Shown piece after piece: positions 34,198 to 45,282 of a DNA stretch of 64,000 nucleotides. The notes beneath the pieces are model-generated. The model made no database searches, had not been told where the DNA came from, and saw only the letters and a list, made by a program, of their open reading frames with translations. Both the position numbers and the translations under genes were made by a program. The DNA is from Diatrype stigma (Eukaryota; Ascomycota; Sordariomycetes; Xylariales; Diatrypaceae), in the NCBI GenBank assembly GCA_022225965.2, contig JAKJXP020000123.1, positions 56,670 through 120,669 on the forward strand, in the 5' to 3' direction. Position 1 is the stretch's first letter. Each line of letters starts with the position of its first letter.

Positions 34198-35570
34198 ATG
34201 GCAACGCCCGAGACCAAGACCGAGGCCAGGACGATCGCGGCGCATTGCCACTGCAAATCGACTCGATACACGGTGACTCTTCCTGCGTCGATTCTCCCCA
34301 TCAGCGCACACAGTAGGCCAGCTTCTTTATGTTTCGTGACTCCGTCCCCTTTCGAGAGCTAGACTCGATGTCTTCCGGTCATCATTGGCACACATAGCTT
34401 TGTTCAGGAGAGAAGGAAAGGCTGTCCAGAGAATTGAGACAGAACCCTCGAATCGTGAAGCGCGAGATGATTGATACCTCACCACGAAGAAAATCACGAT
34501 GCTGACCTACGTTATTAAATACAGTGTGCCACTGCGCCCGCTGCCGCTACACGCACGGGACGCTATGCATCTTCCACGCCCCGCTCCCGACCGGCGTCCA
34601 CCCGAACTTCAGCGGGTCGGCGACCACGACCCCGACGACCACGCGCTACTTCCGCGACGGCTTCCTCGGCGACCGCCGCTTCTGCACCACCTGCGGCTGC
34701 CACGTCGGCGACTACGTCGAGTCGCTCGACATGTGGTATATCGCGACGGCGCCGTTCCCCAAGGACGAGACCGTCTTCCTCATCGACGAGCACCTCTACA
34801 CGCGGTCCGCCCCCGCGGGGCTGTACGACTGGCTGCCAAGCATCGGGCCGGCGCGCAAACTCAGGATCACGAACCCGGAAGACGGCAGCGCCGAGCCGGA
34901 GATCCCCGAAGCTGAGTTCGGCGCGGTTGATGGCGAGGATAGGCTGCGCTGCGAGTGCCATTGCGGGGGCGTTTCGTTTACGATCCGACGGCCGCCTCCG
35001 CTGGCGGTGACGACGACGGCGGGGGATGGTGCTGGCGGTGATGGTAATGAGGATGAGGTTGCTGTTGCTGTGAGGGAGTGCGCGTCGCCCGTCCACCCCA
35101 GGCGCTGGAAGGCCGTCGTTGACGCTTGCAATGACTGTCGCCTCGTAAACGGCGTGCACGTCGGCGCGTGGGCGTACGTTCCGCTGGCGATGTGCGAGCC
35201 AGGAATCGGACCCGATCTCCAAATTGGCACGTCGAAGACATATGCATCCTCGCCGGGCACGCTGCGTTCGTTCTGCGGGGTCTGCGGGGCTACGGTCTTT
35301 TACTACCACCCCCGTCACCGGTTGGAGGAGCATGGGGCAGAGGGAGAGGGGAAAAGGCACGATGGCGTGGTCCGCATTTCGGTGGGAGTCTTTCGGGCTC
35401 CGGAGGGCGTGCGCGCCGATAGCTGGCTGACCTGGCGGACCAGCGAGATCAGCGGGTTGCGCGCGGGCTGTGCTTATGATAGGGAGTACTTCGAGAGCCT
35501 GAACGAGGGCGTTCGGAACTGGGGGGTGCAGCAGTATAGTGAGCTGGTCGATTTCAGCATCCCGTATTGA
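34198..35570 (+). CDS. two-domain GFA/CENP-V-fold zinc protein
   Basis: Exons: 34198-34312 and 34525-35570 (386 residues); the join CACA|TGTGCCACTGC restores the CHCxxC motif. Domain 1 (residues 1 to about 130): HCHCKSTRYTVTLP, MCHCARCRYTHGT and FCTTCGCHVGDYV. Domain 2 (from about 150): CECHCGGVSFTIRRP, CNDCRLVNGVHVGAWAYVP and FCGVCGATVFYYHP. Each repeats the Cys pattern of the GFA (glutathione-dependent formaldehyde-activating enzyme) fold, which binds two zinc ions. Tandem GFA proteins are common in filamentous fungi but their substrates are unknown. A Gly/Asp-rich loop and a His/Glu-rich loop interrupt domain 2. Confidence 0.88.
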
Positions 35571-35943
35571 GTCTTTCCGTAATACGTATTCGTGGGTTGC
35601 CTGGCGAGTAGGCGGCCACTTATACAGCCTAAGCCAAAGGCCATTGATTTCCAGTGAGATTTTCAAGGGACTCGCTATGTCATTTAATTTTTATTATGTA
35701 GCAAATGCCGAACCACCGTGGAGCTCAAGACTGGGGTTTCTTTGTCTGTTATGTCTCACTATTGTGACACGGAGGCTGAAACAAAATAAACAAAGGCCCA
35801 GTTCGACGTTCATTCTCGTATCTTTCATATTTCTGTAAACTACTCCATTGTCCCGCGCGACCCCCAAACCTTGACAATAACGTGTGGATCAAAGCAGCGA
35901 CTATCTTAGGATTATTATATATACGGCATCATAGGCACACAAC
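35571..35943. other. intergenic, no gene seen
   Basis: Short spacer. TATA-like sequence (ATTATATATA) near 35915-35925, about 20 bp before the next start codon. Confidence 0.5.
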
Positions 35944-37140
35944 ATGATGGAGAACACGACAGCGAAAGAGAAGAAGCGGAAAGTAGAATTACAGCCTAAG
36001 AAACGATACCGCGCAAAGGAATTCTGCTCGCCAGCTCGTTCGAATCACATCATCTGCTGGCTCAGAGATATGCCAAGGCTAACCAGTATGGCCAACCCTG
36101 GAAAGCCCTCTAGTCCTGTTGACACTTCTGTGGAAAGTGACATGGGGGTCTCAAGACCGTCCACGAAGACTATCACGACAGCCGCACCAACAGAAAAAAG
36201 TAGGTCGGATCGGCTTGTAGAAGGTGAGGATTATAGGAGAGGTCACCTTCACAAGAACAACATCGAATATAGTATCAGAACTCTGGATGGTCCCCCGCCA
36301 GCACATGTCATTCGCCTTTGCACGGAACTTGAGCGATCTCAAAGTAAGAACCCACGTCTGTGGGCAGAGGAGAATATCACGGAGTTACATCTCTCCCAAT
36401 CTGGGAGATCATGTGAAATGAGTATCCACTCGTTCATGATGGAATATGTCTTCCTAACGGCAGTCTTGCTAAATACTACCTTTAGAAGAGCTCTGTATCA
36501 TGTTCAGAACCTCCACTTCAAGGTATCCGCTGTCCCTGGTGGCAAGTCGGATGATACTAGAGTATCGCAACCTCGACCCGATGTAACATACGGATATTCG
36601 CAGCAAGGTTCCTTTTCAGACAGTCAATACGAAGAATCATATCACATGAACCCGAGATACGGCGAAGTAGGCCAGAAACTGTCTTTCCCCTTCCTAATAG
36701 CGGAGTTCAAAGGAACAGACGGCAGCATACCCGTGGCGTTAAACCAGTGCTTGGGAGGTTCGGCCACCTGCGTCAACGTCGTGAAGGGCCTGAACCGCCT
36801 GGCAAGCGAATACGGAGTAGATCCTGTCGACAGCACTGCCTTCAGCATTGCGGCGAACGGATATGTAGCTTTTGTTTACGTGACGTGGGAAGACGGGGAG
36901 TTATTTTGGCAGCAACAGCTTCGCTCCTTCGTGCTTTCTGAAGAAGATAGCATTGAAAAGCTGAAGGACCTTATCATGAGCATCCTCATCTGGGGTCACG
37001 AGACGCGACTGCCTGCCATTCGAGCGACATTGGACAAGATCACCGAGGCCAGGCTCAAGTCAGAGGAGAGCAATGCCAAGAAAAGAGAACACTCGCCAGA
37101 AGCAGAAAGCAGCAACAAGCGTGGCAAGAGCCACTCTTAG
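35944..37140 (+). CDS. PD-(D/E)XK nuclease-like fungal protein (DUF7924 type)
   Basis: Single-exon, 398 residues. The order RPDVTYG (Asp213), then FLIAEFKG (Glu254 and Lys256), then ALNQCLGGSATCVNV matches the PD...ExK core of a fungal family I know as DUF7924, predicted to adopt the PD-(D/E)XK nuclease fold. Basic clusters at both ends (KEKKRKVELQPKKRYRAK; KKREHSPEAESSNKRGKS) could be nuclear localisation signals. The family is often multi-copy and patchy in fungi. Nuclease activity and biological role are not shown. The codon use looks less GC-biased than in neighbouring housekeeping genes (by eye), which could reflect transfer or relaxed selection. Confidence 0.72.
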   Translation: MMENTTAKEKKRKVELQPKKRYRAKEFCSPARSNHIICWLRDMPRLTSMANPGKPSSPVDTSVESDMGVSRPSTKTITTAAPTEKSRSDRLVEGEDYRRGHLHKNNIEYSIRTLDGPPPAHVIRLCTELERSQSKNPRLWAEENITELHLSQSGRSCEMSIHSFMMEYVFLTAVLLNTTFRRALYHVQNLHFKVSAVPGGKSDDTRVSQPRPDVTYGYSQQGSFSDSQYEESYHMNPRYGEVGQKLSFPFLIAEFKGTDGSIPVALNQCLGGSATCVNVVKGLNRLASEYGVDPVDSTAFSIAANGYVAFVYVTWEDGELFWQQQLRSFVLSEEDSIEKLKDLIMSILIWGHETRLPAIRATLDKITEARLKSEESNAKKREHSPEAESSNKRGKSHS

Positions 37141-38011
37141 AAAGGCTTGCTGGTTTGCTTTCGCGGGTTATAGATCTTTGGAATATTTAGTATATAGGGA
37201 TATATAATAGAGTCTGTCGAAGTGGTCCATAATGCACTGTTGATCTAATGACTGCGGGGTATTCTTTACTACCCTTTCGGTTTCCCTATACCTAGTAGAG
37301 AAGTAATCTAACAATATACGTCTTATAAGGAGATCATTAATGCTATATGATACTGACATGTAGTGCTTAATGGGTACTGGTAGGAAAAGATCGCTGTTGT
37401 ATTGAGGAGGTAAGCAAGGCGGGATTTACCAGCGATCCATCAATTCTTCCACAGTGCTGCCCCTGACTGTGGCGTGGGGCCATATGGGCTTCCTACGTGG
37501 GCCCTACCGTATTGCAGTATTTATACTTGTATGATAGTCTATGACCAGGCCCCGAACAATTGCAGTAGTAAATCGGTTTCTTTAACGAACTTCAGCATGT
37601 TTAGACACGTTGATTGAAGGCTTATCATGAAGGGATTACGAAAAAAATGCAAATCTCTCGGTATTGCAAGGATCAACCCCACCTCACGCAGAGAGAGAGT
37701 TTGTGTCAGGAGGGAGGGGAAATCGGAATTTGTGACATATTTCCGTAGTAGTCATCTCACATATGGGTAGATTTCTGACACCATGAAAAGTCCCGTGCAT
37801 CTTGCATGGATCCGATCCTTTTACCAACAGGGTGTACGTACTTACATATGATCAAGGCAGCAGATATCTTGGAGTATACATATGGCACCTTTGGTGCAAC
37901 AACTTGAACAATTGCTCAGCTATGTCATTTAATAGAAGGCAATGGTCTATGCCGAGTAGATCTGAAATCGCAACCTCAACGCAAACCCGCACATAATCTT
38001 TAGACAACAGG
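37141..38011. other. intergenic, no gene seen
   Basis: AT-leaning spacer between two plus-strand genes. No recognisable coding sequence or repeat. Confidence 0.55.
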
Positions 38012-38920
38012 ATGCGCATCGGATTCATCGGTCTAGGCGTCATGGGCACGCCCATGGCGTTGCGACTTGCTCTCAAGTTCCAGCTTATCGTATGGAATCG
38101 ATCCATATCCAAGTATCCCCTCTTAGTGGAAGCAGGGGCCGAAGTTGCCGATACTCCAGCTGAGGTGGTGGAAAAATCCGATGTTGTATTCACCATGCTC
38201 TTCGACGAGCCTTCCCTCAGAAGCATCCTCGACAAGGACGGCTTCAAAGCAGCGCTTCGCGGAAAAACACTGGTAAATACCAGCTCGGTCTCTGTCGATT
38301 TCAGTCGCTACCTGGCGGGTCAGGCGCAGGAAGCGGGCGGCAGCTTTGTCGAGATGCCCGTCAGCGGCAGTAAGGTTCCTGCAGAACAAGGACAGCTCGT
38401 CGGCATGCTAGCGGGGGACCCCAACATGGTAGACCGCATCAAGCCTATCGTGGAGCCGATGACACGGGCTGCCGTGTACTGCGGGCCGATCGGGATGGGG
38501 CTCATGACAAAGTACGCCGTGAACACGTATTCGATCACCATGACGGTCGGCTTGGCGGAGTCCATGAGTCTTGCGCAAGCTCAGGGCCTCGATATCGATG
38601 CATTCGGCCAAGTGCTCAACGCAGGGCCTATGGCATCTCCGTACTCTAAGCTCAAGATCGCCAAAATGATCAACGGAGATTGGTCGTCGCAGGCATCGAT
38701 CAAGGATTGCTACAACAGCGCCCGACTCATTAAGGAGGCTGGAACTGCTGCCGATACGCGTATGCCGCTGATTTCAATCTGCGAGTCACTTTATGGAGAG
38801 GCGATGCAATTGGGCCTCGCGGGGGAAGATATGATCGCTGTGGCAAAGGTCGTAGGGGGTCAGTGCAGACCAGGTTATCTAGGAAGAGATACAGCCCCAT
38901 CTGAAGACGAACGAGATTAG
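38012..38920 (+). CDS. beta-hydroxyacid dehydrogenase (3-hydroxyisobutyrate dehydrogenase-like)
   Basis: NAD(P)-dependent dehydrogenase of the 3-hydroxyisobutyrate/glyoxylate-reductase family, 302 residues, single exon. Dinucleotide-binding GFIGLGVMGTPMA (4-16), substrate loop MPVSGSKVPAEQGQL (115-129) and catalytic Lys167 in MGLMTKYAVN. The usual loop reads DxPVSGG; here it is EMPVSGS, so the substrate may differ. No mitochondrial presequence is visible, which argues against the valine-catabolism enzyme of mitochondria and for a cytosolic paralogue. Substrate unknown. Confidence 0.88.
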   Translation: MRIGFIGLGVMGTPMALRLALKFQLIVWNRSISKYPLLVEAGAEVADTPAEVVEKSDVVFTMLFDEPSLRSILDKDGFKAALRGKTLVNTSSVSVDFSRYLAGQAQEAGGSFVEMPVSGSKVPAEQGQLVGMLAGDPNMVDRIKPIVEPMTRAAVYCGPIGMGLMTKYAVNTYSITMTVGLAESMSLAQAQGLDIDAFGQVLNAGPMASPYSKLKIAKMINGDWSSQASIKDCYNSARLIKEAGTAADTRMPLISICESLYGEAMQLGLAGEDMIAVAKVVGGQCRPGYLGRDTAPSEDERD

Positions 38921-39943
38921 AGTGCGATCCACGACAGTGCTACCATTGACTGTTGGACAAGGGTTGGTAAGAATGGAGGGGGCTTTGAACTCTCAGGCCG
39001 TTTTCTTGCTGTTCTGGACCCGTATGGTACCTACCGTATGGAATCTATGGATCTTCCACCTGGAACATGTAGCTACAGTTGCTCCGAGGCCAGCGGCGAA
39101 TAACATCGCTCGGCCGAGCTTTTCTTTTAGTTACCTTAGCATCATAGCCGGGAGCACTCTTTGACCCCGACTTGATCCGATAATTCATATGATCTCTCGG
39201 CAGAAGGCCTTCTTCGATGTCAAGCACAGTGTGACTTCCAGCCACTCGTGGTCAAGAATCGTTAAATACTAGCTTGACTAGGTAGACTGATGATGGACCC
39301 CATAGCGCCATGCAAGTCATATTAACAAGGCTTAGGCTACATCTATCTCAACTCAACGGGTAGTCTAACCACTAATAGGTTCGGATTACGGGATATGGAT
39401 GGCCAGAGCCTTCATTGTTTGATGATATGATCATTGGGGACCCGGAGGAACGGAGGCGCGGAGGGAGTCGCGGAGGTTACATGATCCCAGTCAGGGCTGT
39501 AGTACTCATTTGGTAACAAGCACCACCGAGACACGAAACAGGGAGTGGAGCAGATGACGAGCGACCTTCCCCTAGAATGTAGAAAAGGTCAATCTTTAGC
39601 CTAGAATCATGCTCCCCAGATTTTGTATATACATTTTACCGATCTCCACGTGGGACGTGCCAGGGTAAAGCCAGGGGCTCTGCATTTAGCCGAAACCTCA
39701 TTTGTCTGGGTCTAGACGCAAAGGAAAGCTTAGCCATACGATACCAAGATTCGGCCGTCACCTCCGTATGTCTTTTCGGATTAGTCCGTGATCGACGAAA
39801 CAACCCAGATCCACCACTTCGTATATATAAACATTCCCAGCGCGACGATCTCTTTCGATATCCTCGAACTACTACTATCAGAGCAGTGCCTAACAAACAG
39901 ACTAAGCCACAGTCCAACTTCACAGCATCGATTCTACTTCACC
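38921..39943. other. intergenic with CE5 promoter
   Basis: No gene seen. The right end carries the TATA box and 5' leader of the acetylxylan esterase gene. Confidence 0.55.
39822..39831 (+). promoter_or_regulatory. candidate TATA box of the CE5 gene
   Basis: TATATATAAA, 122 bp before the start codon; spacing is normal for a fungal core promoter. Confidence 0.5.
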
Positions 39944-40784
39944 ATGAAGGCTACCATTGCCCTGCCCCTCCTCGCTGGGCTTGCCAGCTCGACGCCCCTT
40001 GACCTCCAAGAGCGCCAGAGTTGCCCCAGTGTCTACGTCTTCGGAGCCCGCGAGACCACCGTCGGACCCGGATACGGTACGTCCCAGGGACTTGTCAACA
40101 TGGTTGTCCAGGCGTACCCCGGAGCCGGGTCCGAGCCCATCACGTACCCGGCCTGCGGTGGACAATCTTCATGTGGCGGCATCTCCTATGACCAGTCCGC
40201 GACCCAGGGCACCGCAGCTGTCGTCAAAGCTGTGACAGACCTTAACGCCAGGTGCCCCGACACTAAGATCGCGCTCATAGGATACTCTCAGGTATGTCCA
40301 TGCATGCAGGGCTATTCAAGTCGTATCAGCACGAAGCGGGGCCTAGAACCTTTTGCTCTGAGTGCTAACACGTCGGAACTTCTTCAGGGCGGCCAAATTA
40401 TGGATAACGCCCTCTGCGGCGGTGCCGGTGCTACCTTGACAGGCAATGCTCTGGCCGCCGTCAAGGTCGCTATCTTCATGGGAGATCCCCACAACACGGT
40501 CGGTCTGCCGTACAATGTCGGCACATGCCAGGCTGGTGGAGTAAGTTACATACGTCTTCCGATCCCATGGATGCTCGGATGAATGCTAACGAAAGCCATT
40601 GCAGTTCGCCGCCCGCCCGTCCGGGTTCCAATGCACGCCTGGGAGTCCCACCATCATCCAGTCTTACTGCGACGCTGCTGACCCGTATTGCTGCAATGGA
40701 AATGATGCCAACACGCACCAGCAATATGTCAACAAGTACGGCCAGCAGGCCCTGACTTTCATCAAGGGGAAGCTGGACGCTTAA
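39944..40784 (+). CDS. acetylxylan esterase / cutinase family CE5, secreted
   Basis: Removes acetyl groups from xylan outside the cell. Exons: 39944-40291, 40388-40540 and 40605-40784 (226 residues). A signal peptide (MKATIALPLLAGLASS) and short propeptide end at the ERQ processing site. The mature enzyme has CPSVYVFGARETTV, PACGGQSSCGGISY, nucleophile Ser115 in GYSQGG (split from its Gly by intron 1), VAIFMGDPHN and the CDAADPYCCNGND/HQQYV region with the catalytic Asp and His. The closest family member I know is Trichoderma Axe1, but this one has no cellulose-binding module. Donors are GTATGT and GTAAGT; intron 2 has a GCTAAC branch point. Confidence 0.93.
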
Positions 40785-41133
40785 GCTGTGGAAAGCACCA
40801 CACAGTGTATATAGTGTGATATATCTGAGCATATAAGGAATGAAAAATGTTATTAAGCCTATAACCCTCAACATCTACGAAGACCCGAAAACGCAGCGTT
40901 TCTTTCTACAGCATATGCCAGAGGAGCAAGTAGCTCTATGCGGGAAGCGGCCATCAAATGGTGTCTGGTTATCATATCCAGGACAGACATGACCGACAAG
41001 ACGAGTTAAAGCTTATCAAAGCGTCGCGAGACAGTTAACATCTACATATATGCTTAAAGGGCTGTATTGGAAGTAAACTAGGGTATCGAAACTTGATATA
41101 AGTATGATAGACGACATTTGATACGCTTCTGGT
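40785..41133. other. short convergent intergenic region
   Basis: 3' flanks of the CE5 and alpha/beta hydrolase genes. Nothing recognised. Confidence 0.6.
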
Positions 41134-42355
41134 CTAAACCTTGAAGTTGGCATCAAGGACTTCGATAGCCTCCCGAACCGCATCCATACCGGGGCTATTG
41201 TCTTCCAGATACGATGTCGCTTCGAAGAGATGCCCTTGTCCTGAAGTGAGGAACACTTTCGCCTTCTTGGTGGTCAAGAGTTGAGCCATGGCTATTGTAA
41301 CATCAACCGATACGTTTCTGTCCTCGCGACAGTGAATGAAGATCGTTCTCGGCCAGTTGGCCAACTTTTCATCGCGTGCGCCATCGGATGTCCACTGGAA
41401 GCCAGGGTCCACGTGGTCGACTAGATTCGAGAACTTATTGTTGTAAAGGTAATAGTCGTAAAGACAGCGTCTATCCGATGACTTTGGGGAGGACGTGCCC
41501 GTTTCAGCGGGCTTGGAAGGGCGAACATAATCAGGATTCCTTTCTCCCGATGGCAATAACTGGCTAATTGACAACGTGACTGGATCATGTGCCGGGGTGG
41601 TTCCGATGGTGACTGGACCACACAGAAAGTGCTCGACTTCTTCGTCCGGGATGGGGGTAGGCGTTAACAGGGTTGATGAGGCGAAGAAATCATGCTGAAA
41701 GGTGGGAATGCCAGAAATGCTGAGTAAGGTCGCAGGCTTCTGATTAGAATGAAAAGCAATCAAGCTAGCCATGAAGAAACCTAGGATGGAGATTCACGTT
41801 AGCAATGCCCTTGTTAAATGTATTCCTAGAAGAGGGCAGAGAGGTAGGGACTCAACCTGCACTTGCACCAGCTACGATCACTTGTCGTTTCCTTCCCGTA
41901 ACACTGGCGCCGTAAGTCTGCGCAAATTGGAATGCCGCTATGGCGTCTTCCAAAAGTCCTTGGGCGCCAGTCTGCGGAAGAAGGCGATAGCTTGGGCTTA
42001 TCAAAGGCCATTTTCTCTGGTGGCATGTCTGTACCAGCCAGGGCGGAACGCAGGCCCGAGAGCCCCCTACGAGCCCGCCTGCATGGAAGAACAACACGAC
42101 AGGTACATTGATGGCATCGCACTCATCTTCGTGTGTGTACACATCGCAATCTAAGGCTATTTCGTCGTGGGTGGCGTAGGTGTAGGTGGAATGTTTAATC
42201 ATCTTGCAGGATTTGGGGGGATGGGCAGTAAACGGTATTGATCGTACCAAGTAGGAAACAAGGTGTTCGTAGGTGAAAAATCGAGCTGTTCTAATCAGAT
42301 ACCAAGTGTTACCGAGGAAGTCAAGAACTTGGGGGGGTCGAGGAAGGCGGTTCAT
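41134..42355 (-). CDS. alpha/beta hydrolase, lipase/esterase-like
   Basis: Exons: 42355-41857 and 41780-41134 (381 residues); the join GCAG|GT completes GASAGGF. Features of the hormone-sensitive-lipase-like alpha/beta hydrolases: oxyanion loop FFHAGGLVGG, nucleophile elbow GASAG, acid in HCREDRNV and His in GQGHLFE. The donor GTTGAG is weaker than usual. An alternative start at the internal ATG at 42202 (MIKHSTYTYATHDEIALD) would remove 51 residues that fall before the fold. No signal peptide, so probably intracellular. Substrate unknown. Stand-alone: neighbours do not suggest a pathway. Confidence 0.85.
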
Positions 42356-44049
42356 GACTTCCTGGTTTAATACTGAACAGTTTGAGCCAAGCCTTTGCCT
42401 AGTGACCTATCTCCTACGATGGACATATAGCAAATGCCATAGTCCTGATAGGATATGCTTCTACGTGGCAAGACACTGGAAACTACCTAGCTATAAAGTA
42501 TGAGTGTATATAGAGTTCATCCCACTGATAAGCTCTCCCGATATTGGACGTCCAGTTTGCCTTGTGACCCCAATGGAAAGATAAGAACAAAAGCTAAAGT
42601 TGATGGCAAAACATTCGTCCAAACTTAACAAAGCGATCCAATAAAGGTGGGCGTAGCAAATCTTATATGGTCAAGCTATGTGATTCATCCGAGAAAACAA
42701 CCCTTTGCAGATTTGCATGTTGTCCTGGATCGTCATTTGTCCCCGTCGAAATGGATAACGGCGTTTTTGCCTCCTGCAAGGTGACGCAATTGCGCATACC
42801 TAACCACGAAGATCTAACCCATCAAGCTGGAAACCACTGATTGATAAGAATTCGAGATATCGCGGTGGTACCTAGCACCGTAGCCAATAAGACCCAAGGC
42901 ATAGGCTTTCGTGTCACTACGTCCCGGATCCAATGATCATCTTTCCGTAGAATAGTTGCAAGGCTCTTGCTGGTAGTGGATAGTGTTTGAAGGGGTTCCT
43001 GGTAAGTTGATAGCAATAGAACATCATTACATTTGCCGAACACCATTCACTTCCTAGCCATCATCAGAATTGAAGTGAATTCGTGGACGATAATCGACGA
43101 AGGATAGCCAAGTGATAACCCCTGAAGGCCTTTGCGAGAAGCCTGTTACAGGCACACGAATACAATCATCTGATCTAAGGTAACAATCTGCTAATAGAAA
43201 GGCGTTTGTCAGAAATACCCACATAAGGAATAAAAGGGGCCAGAAAGGGGTTAGATCTTGGCGGATCTTGGGGCATTGTATGTTAATGGTTTAGTTGTTT
43301 AGATTCCATATCACCATGTATGATAACAGTTCCTATATGTAATATACGTATATAGCTCTATGATGGTGGTCTCTTGTTTAGTAGCTCCTTTGTATTTGGT
43401 GGGACAAGGATAGTGTCCCAGTAACCTCTAAGATGTATCAACAATTCAATTGATACGTGGATATTCATCAGCAGTTATTGGAGTTGTTACCGCCGTGATA
43501 AAGGTCCTAGCTTGGCCTAGCCCAGATAGATCAAATAGTGTGCGAATGTGAAGCAAGATCGATCACCTTCACCAGACCAACCATCACCAGATCAACCGTC
43601 ACCAATATTCACTTAGACGATTCATCATACGAGTCCATGTGGTACATACAAGCTCTCAATATAAGCAGACTATTTTACTGTCACTTCGACTCTTATTCAG
43701 GGTACTGCTGTACCTCCCATAGCAAGTGCCGTCTGCAGTTGCCTTATTGGCGTCTATTAGGATAACCATCCCATTTCCCCCTATACCCCCCTTAGTCAAC
43801 TATTAATCGGATTCCATGATTTTCACGCACGAAAATTTTCTCAATTCACTTCTCATGAGCGAAGAAAGGGTACTTAGTACTTATGGGATACAAGGTACTT
43901 CTTTCCCTTTGCGGTAAATTCCCATTCCAACAGTTCTCGACAGCCAATTATTTCCACAGACCCCCAACGCAACCTTAACATTTGCCCTCTCTTGTCATCC
44001 CGAACCCACATACTCTAGCACACCTGTTGCCGACACGCCTGTCGCCAAT
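42356..44049. other. intergenic, no gene seen
   Basis: About 1.7 kb between divergent genes. Mixed sequence with short open frames that do not resemble proteins. The direct repeat CACCAGATCAACC/CACCAGACCAACC near 43565-43600 is minor. Confidence 0.55.
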
Positions 44050-45282
44050 ATGCCGTCGAACTCGTCGTCGAACGCTTCTGCGACGCCTTTTGCCGGCTCT
44101 CCTGCTGGAAGCTCTACAGGACCTGCGCCTGCCTATGCCTTGCCTGCAGCTTCCTCAGTTCCGCCTCGAGTTGCTTCGGCCGCACCCGGTGCGCGTCGCG
44201 AGCGTCCTGGAGCCAGCGGATGGAAGCGCATTGCTGAGGAGAATGCCCTCATCTTGGCTGGGAAGATTCCAACTGACGAGAACGGCCAACCCCAGACCAA
44301 GAAAAGAAGAGGTCTACTAGCAGACTTGATTCTCAATGGAGAGCCGACCAACAATGTGTTCGGACGGCCACGAAAGTCGAAAGCTCCTGGAACTGTTAAT
44401 GCCATTGGTCCTTCCCAGAGGGCTAAGGCTCCCAGGTTTCAGCCTCGGGAATTCCTATTGCCGAGCATTGAACATGACGACCATCCCGGCAGTGGTAATG
44501 ATGAGGAGGCCTTGTTCGTGTAAGTCAAGTCCTTGACCTTATGTGATCTAGCCATAGAGTATGAAACTGAGCTAACCTACCACAGGACACCTGGTCCCCG
44601 TGGTGCAGAGTCCCATGAACCGAGCCCTGATGGATCACCTGATCGCCGCGAACCAACCGACCACCCTAACCCTCAATACCGGCGTGTTCGTCTGCCCACC
44701 CCGCGTGCTGCCACGCCGCCGGGATTCCAGCCTGAGCGCCAAGTAGCCACGAAGCGAACTGCGTCCCACCAGTTGTACTTCCCTACTTCCCTCACCCTGC
44801 AGTCGAAGGCCAACATGCATGCTTGGAACGATAAGCCAACCCACTCTGACAGAACGGTCTTCGTTCTTGTCCACCAAATCGATGATGACATCATCGACAT
44901 GGGTGTGTACAAGTCCTTGAACGATGCCAACCACGACGTGATCAAGACCATGACCAAGAACCACCCGGAGGCTTTCGCAAAGCCCAGAGAGAACCCCGAG
45001 AACGACGGGGGTCCCATGGTCAAGGTTGAGGACGAGCCCGAGCGTGCAGATTCCATCTTGCGAAAGCTAGATCCAGCGACTGCTGTTGCGGGATCTCCTG
45101 TGCCGGATCGAGATTCCCGCGGTGCACTTCGCCTCCCCAGTGGACCTGAGCCCAAGTTTGTCTATTGGGGCGAGTGGAAGTTCACGTCCAACTGCTTGAA
45201 GATGGAAGCCCGCATGGCAGATGGCATCCGAGTAAAGATCTTCGTCAGCCTCAAGCAGTTGCGTGAACCGCGAAGGGACTAG
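44050..45282 (+). CDS. conserved-looking fungal protein of unknown function
   Basis: Exons: 44050-44519 and 44586-45282 (388 residues), joined TTCGT|GTAAGT...CACAG|GACACC. Not recognised. The first 50 residues are Ser/Ala/Pro-rich, followed by SGWKRIAEENALILAGKIP, a basic stretch (TKKRRGLLADLIL) and an AT-hook-like GRPRKSKAPG. The second exon ends in a folded-looking domain: TVFVLVHQIDDDIIDMGVYKSLNDANHDVIKTM, then FVYWGEWKFTSNCLKMEARMADG. The basic motifs suggest a nuclear protein (inference). The frame is well supported because the second exon is long and open and the splice sites are canonical. Confidence 0.8.
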
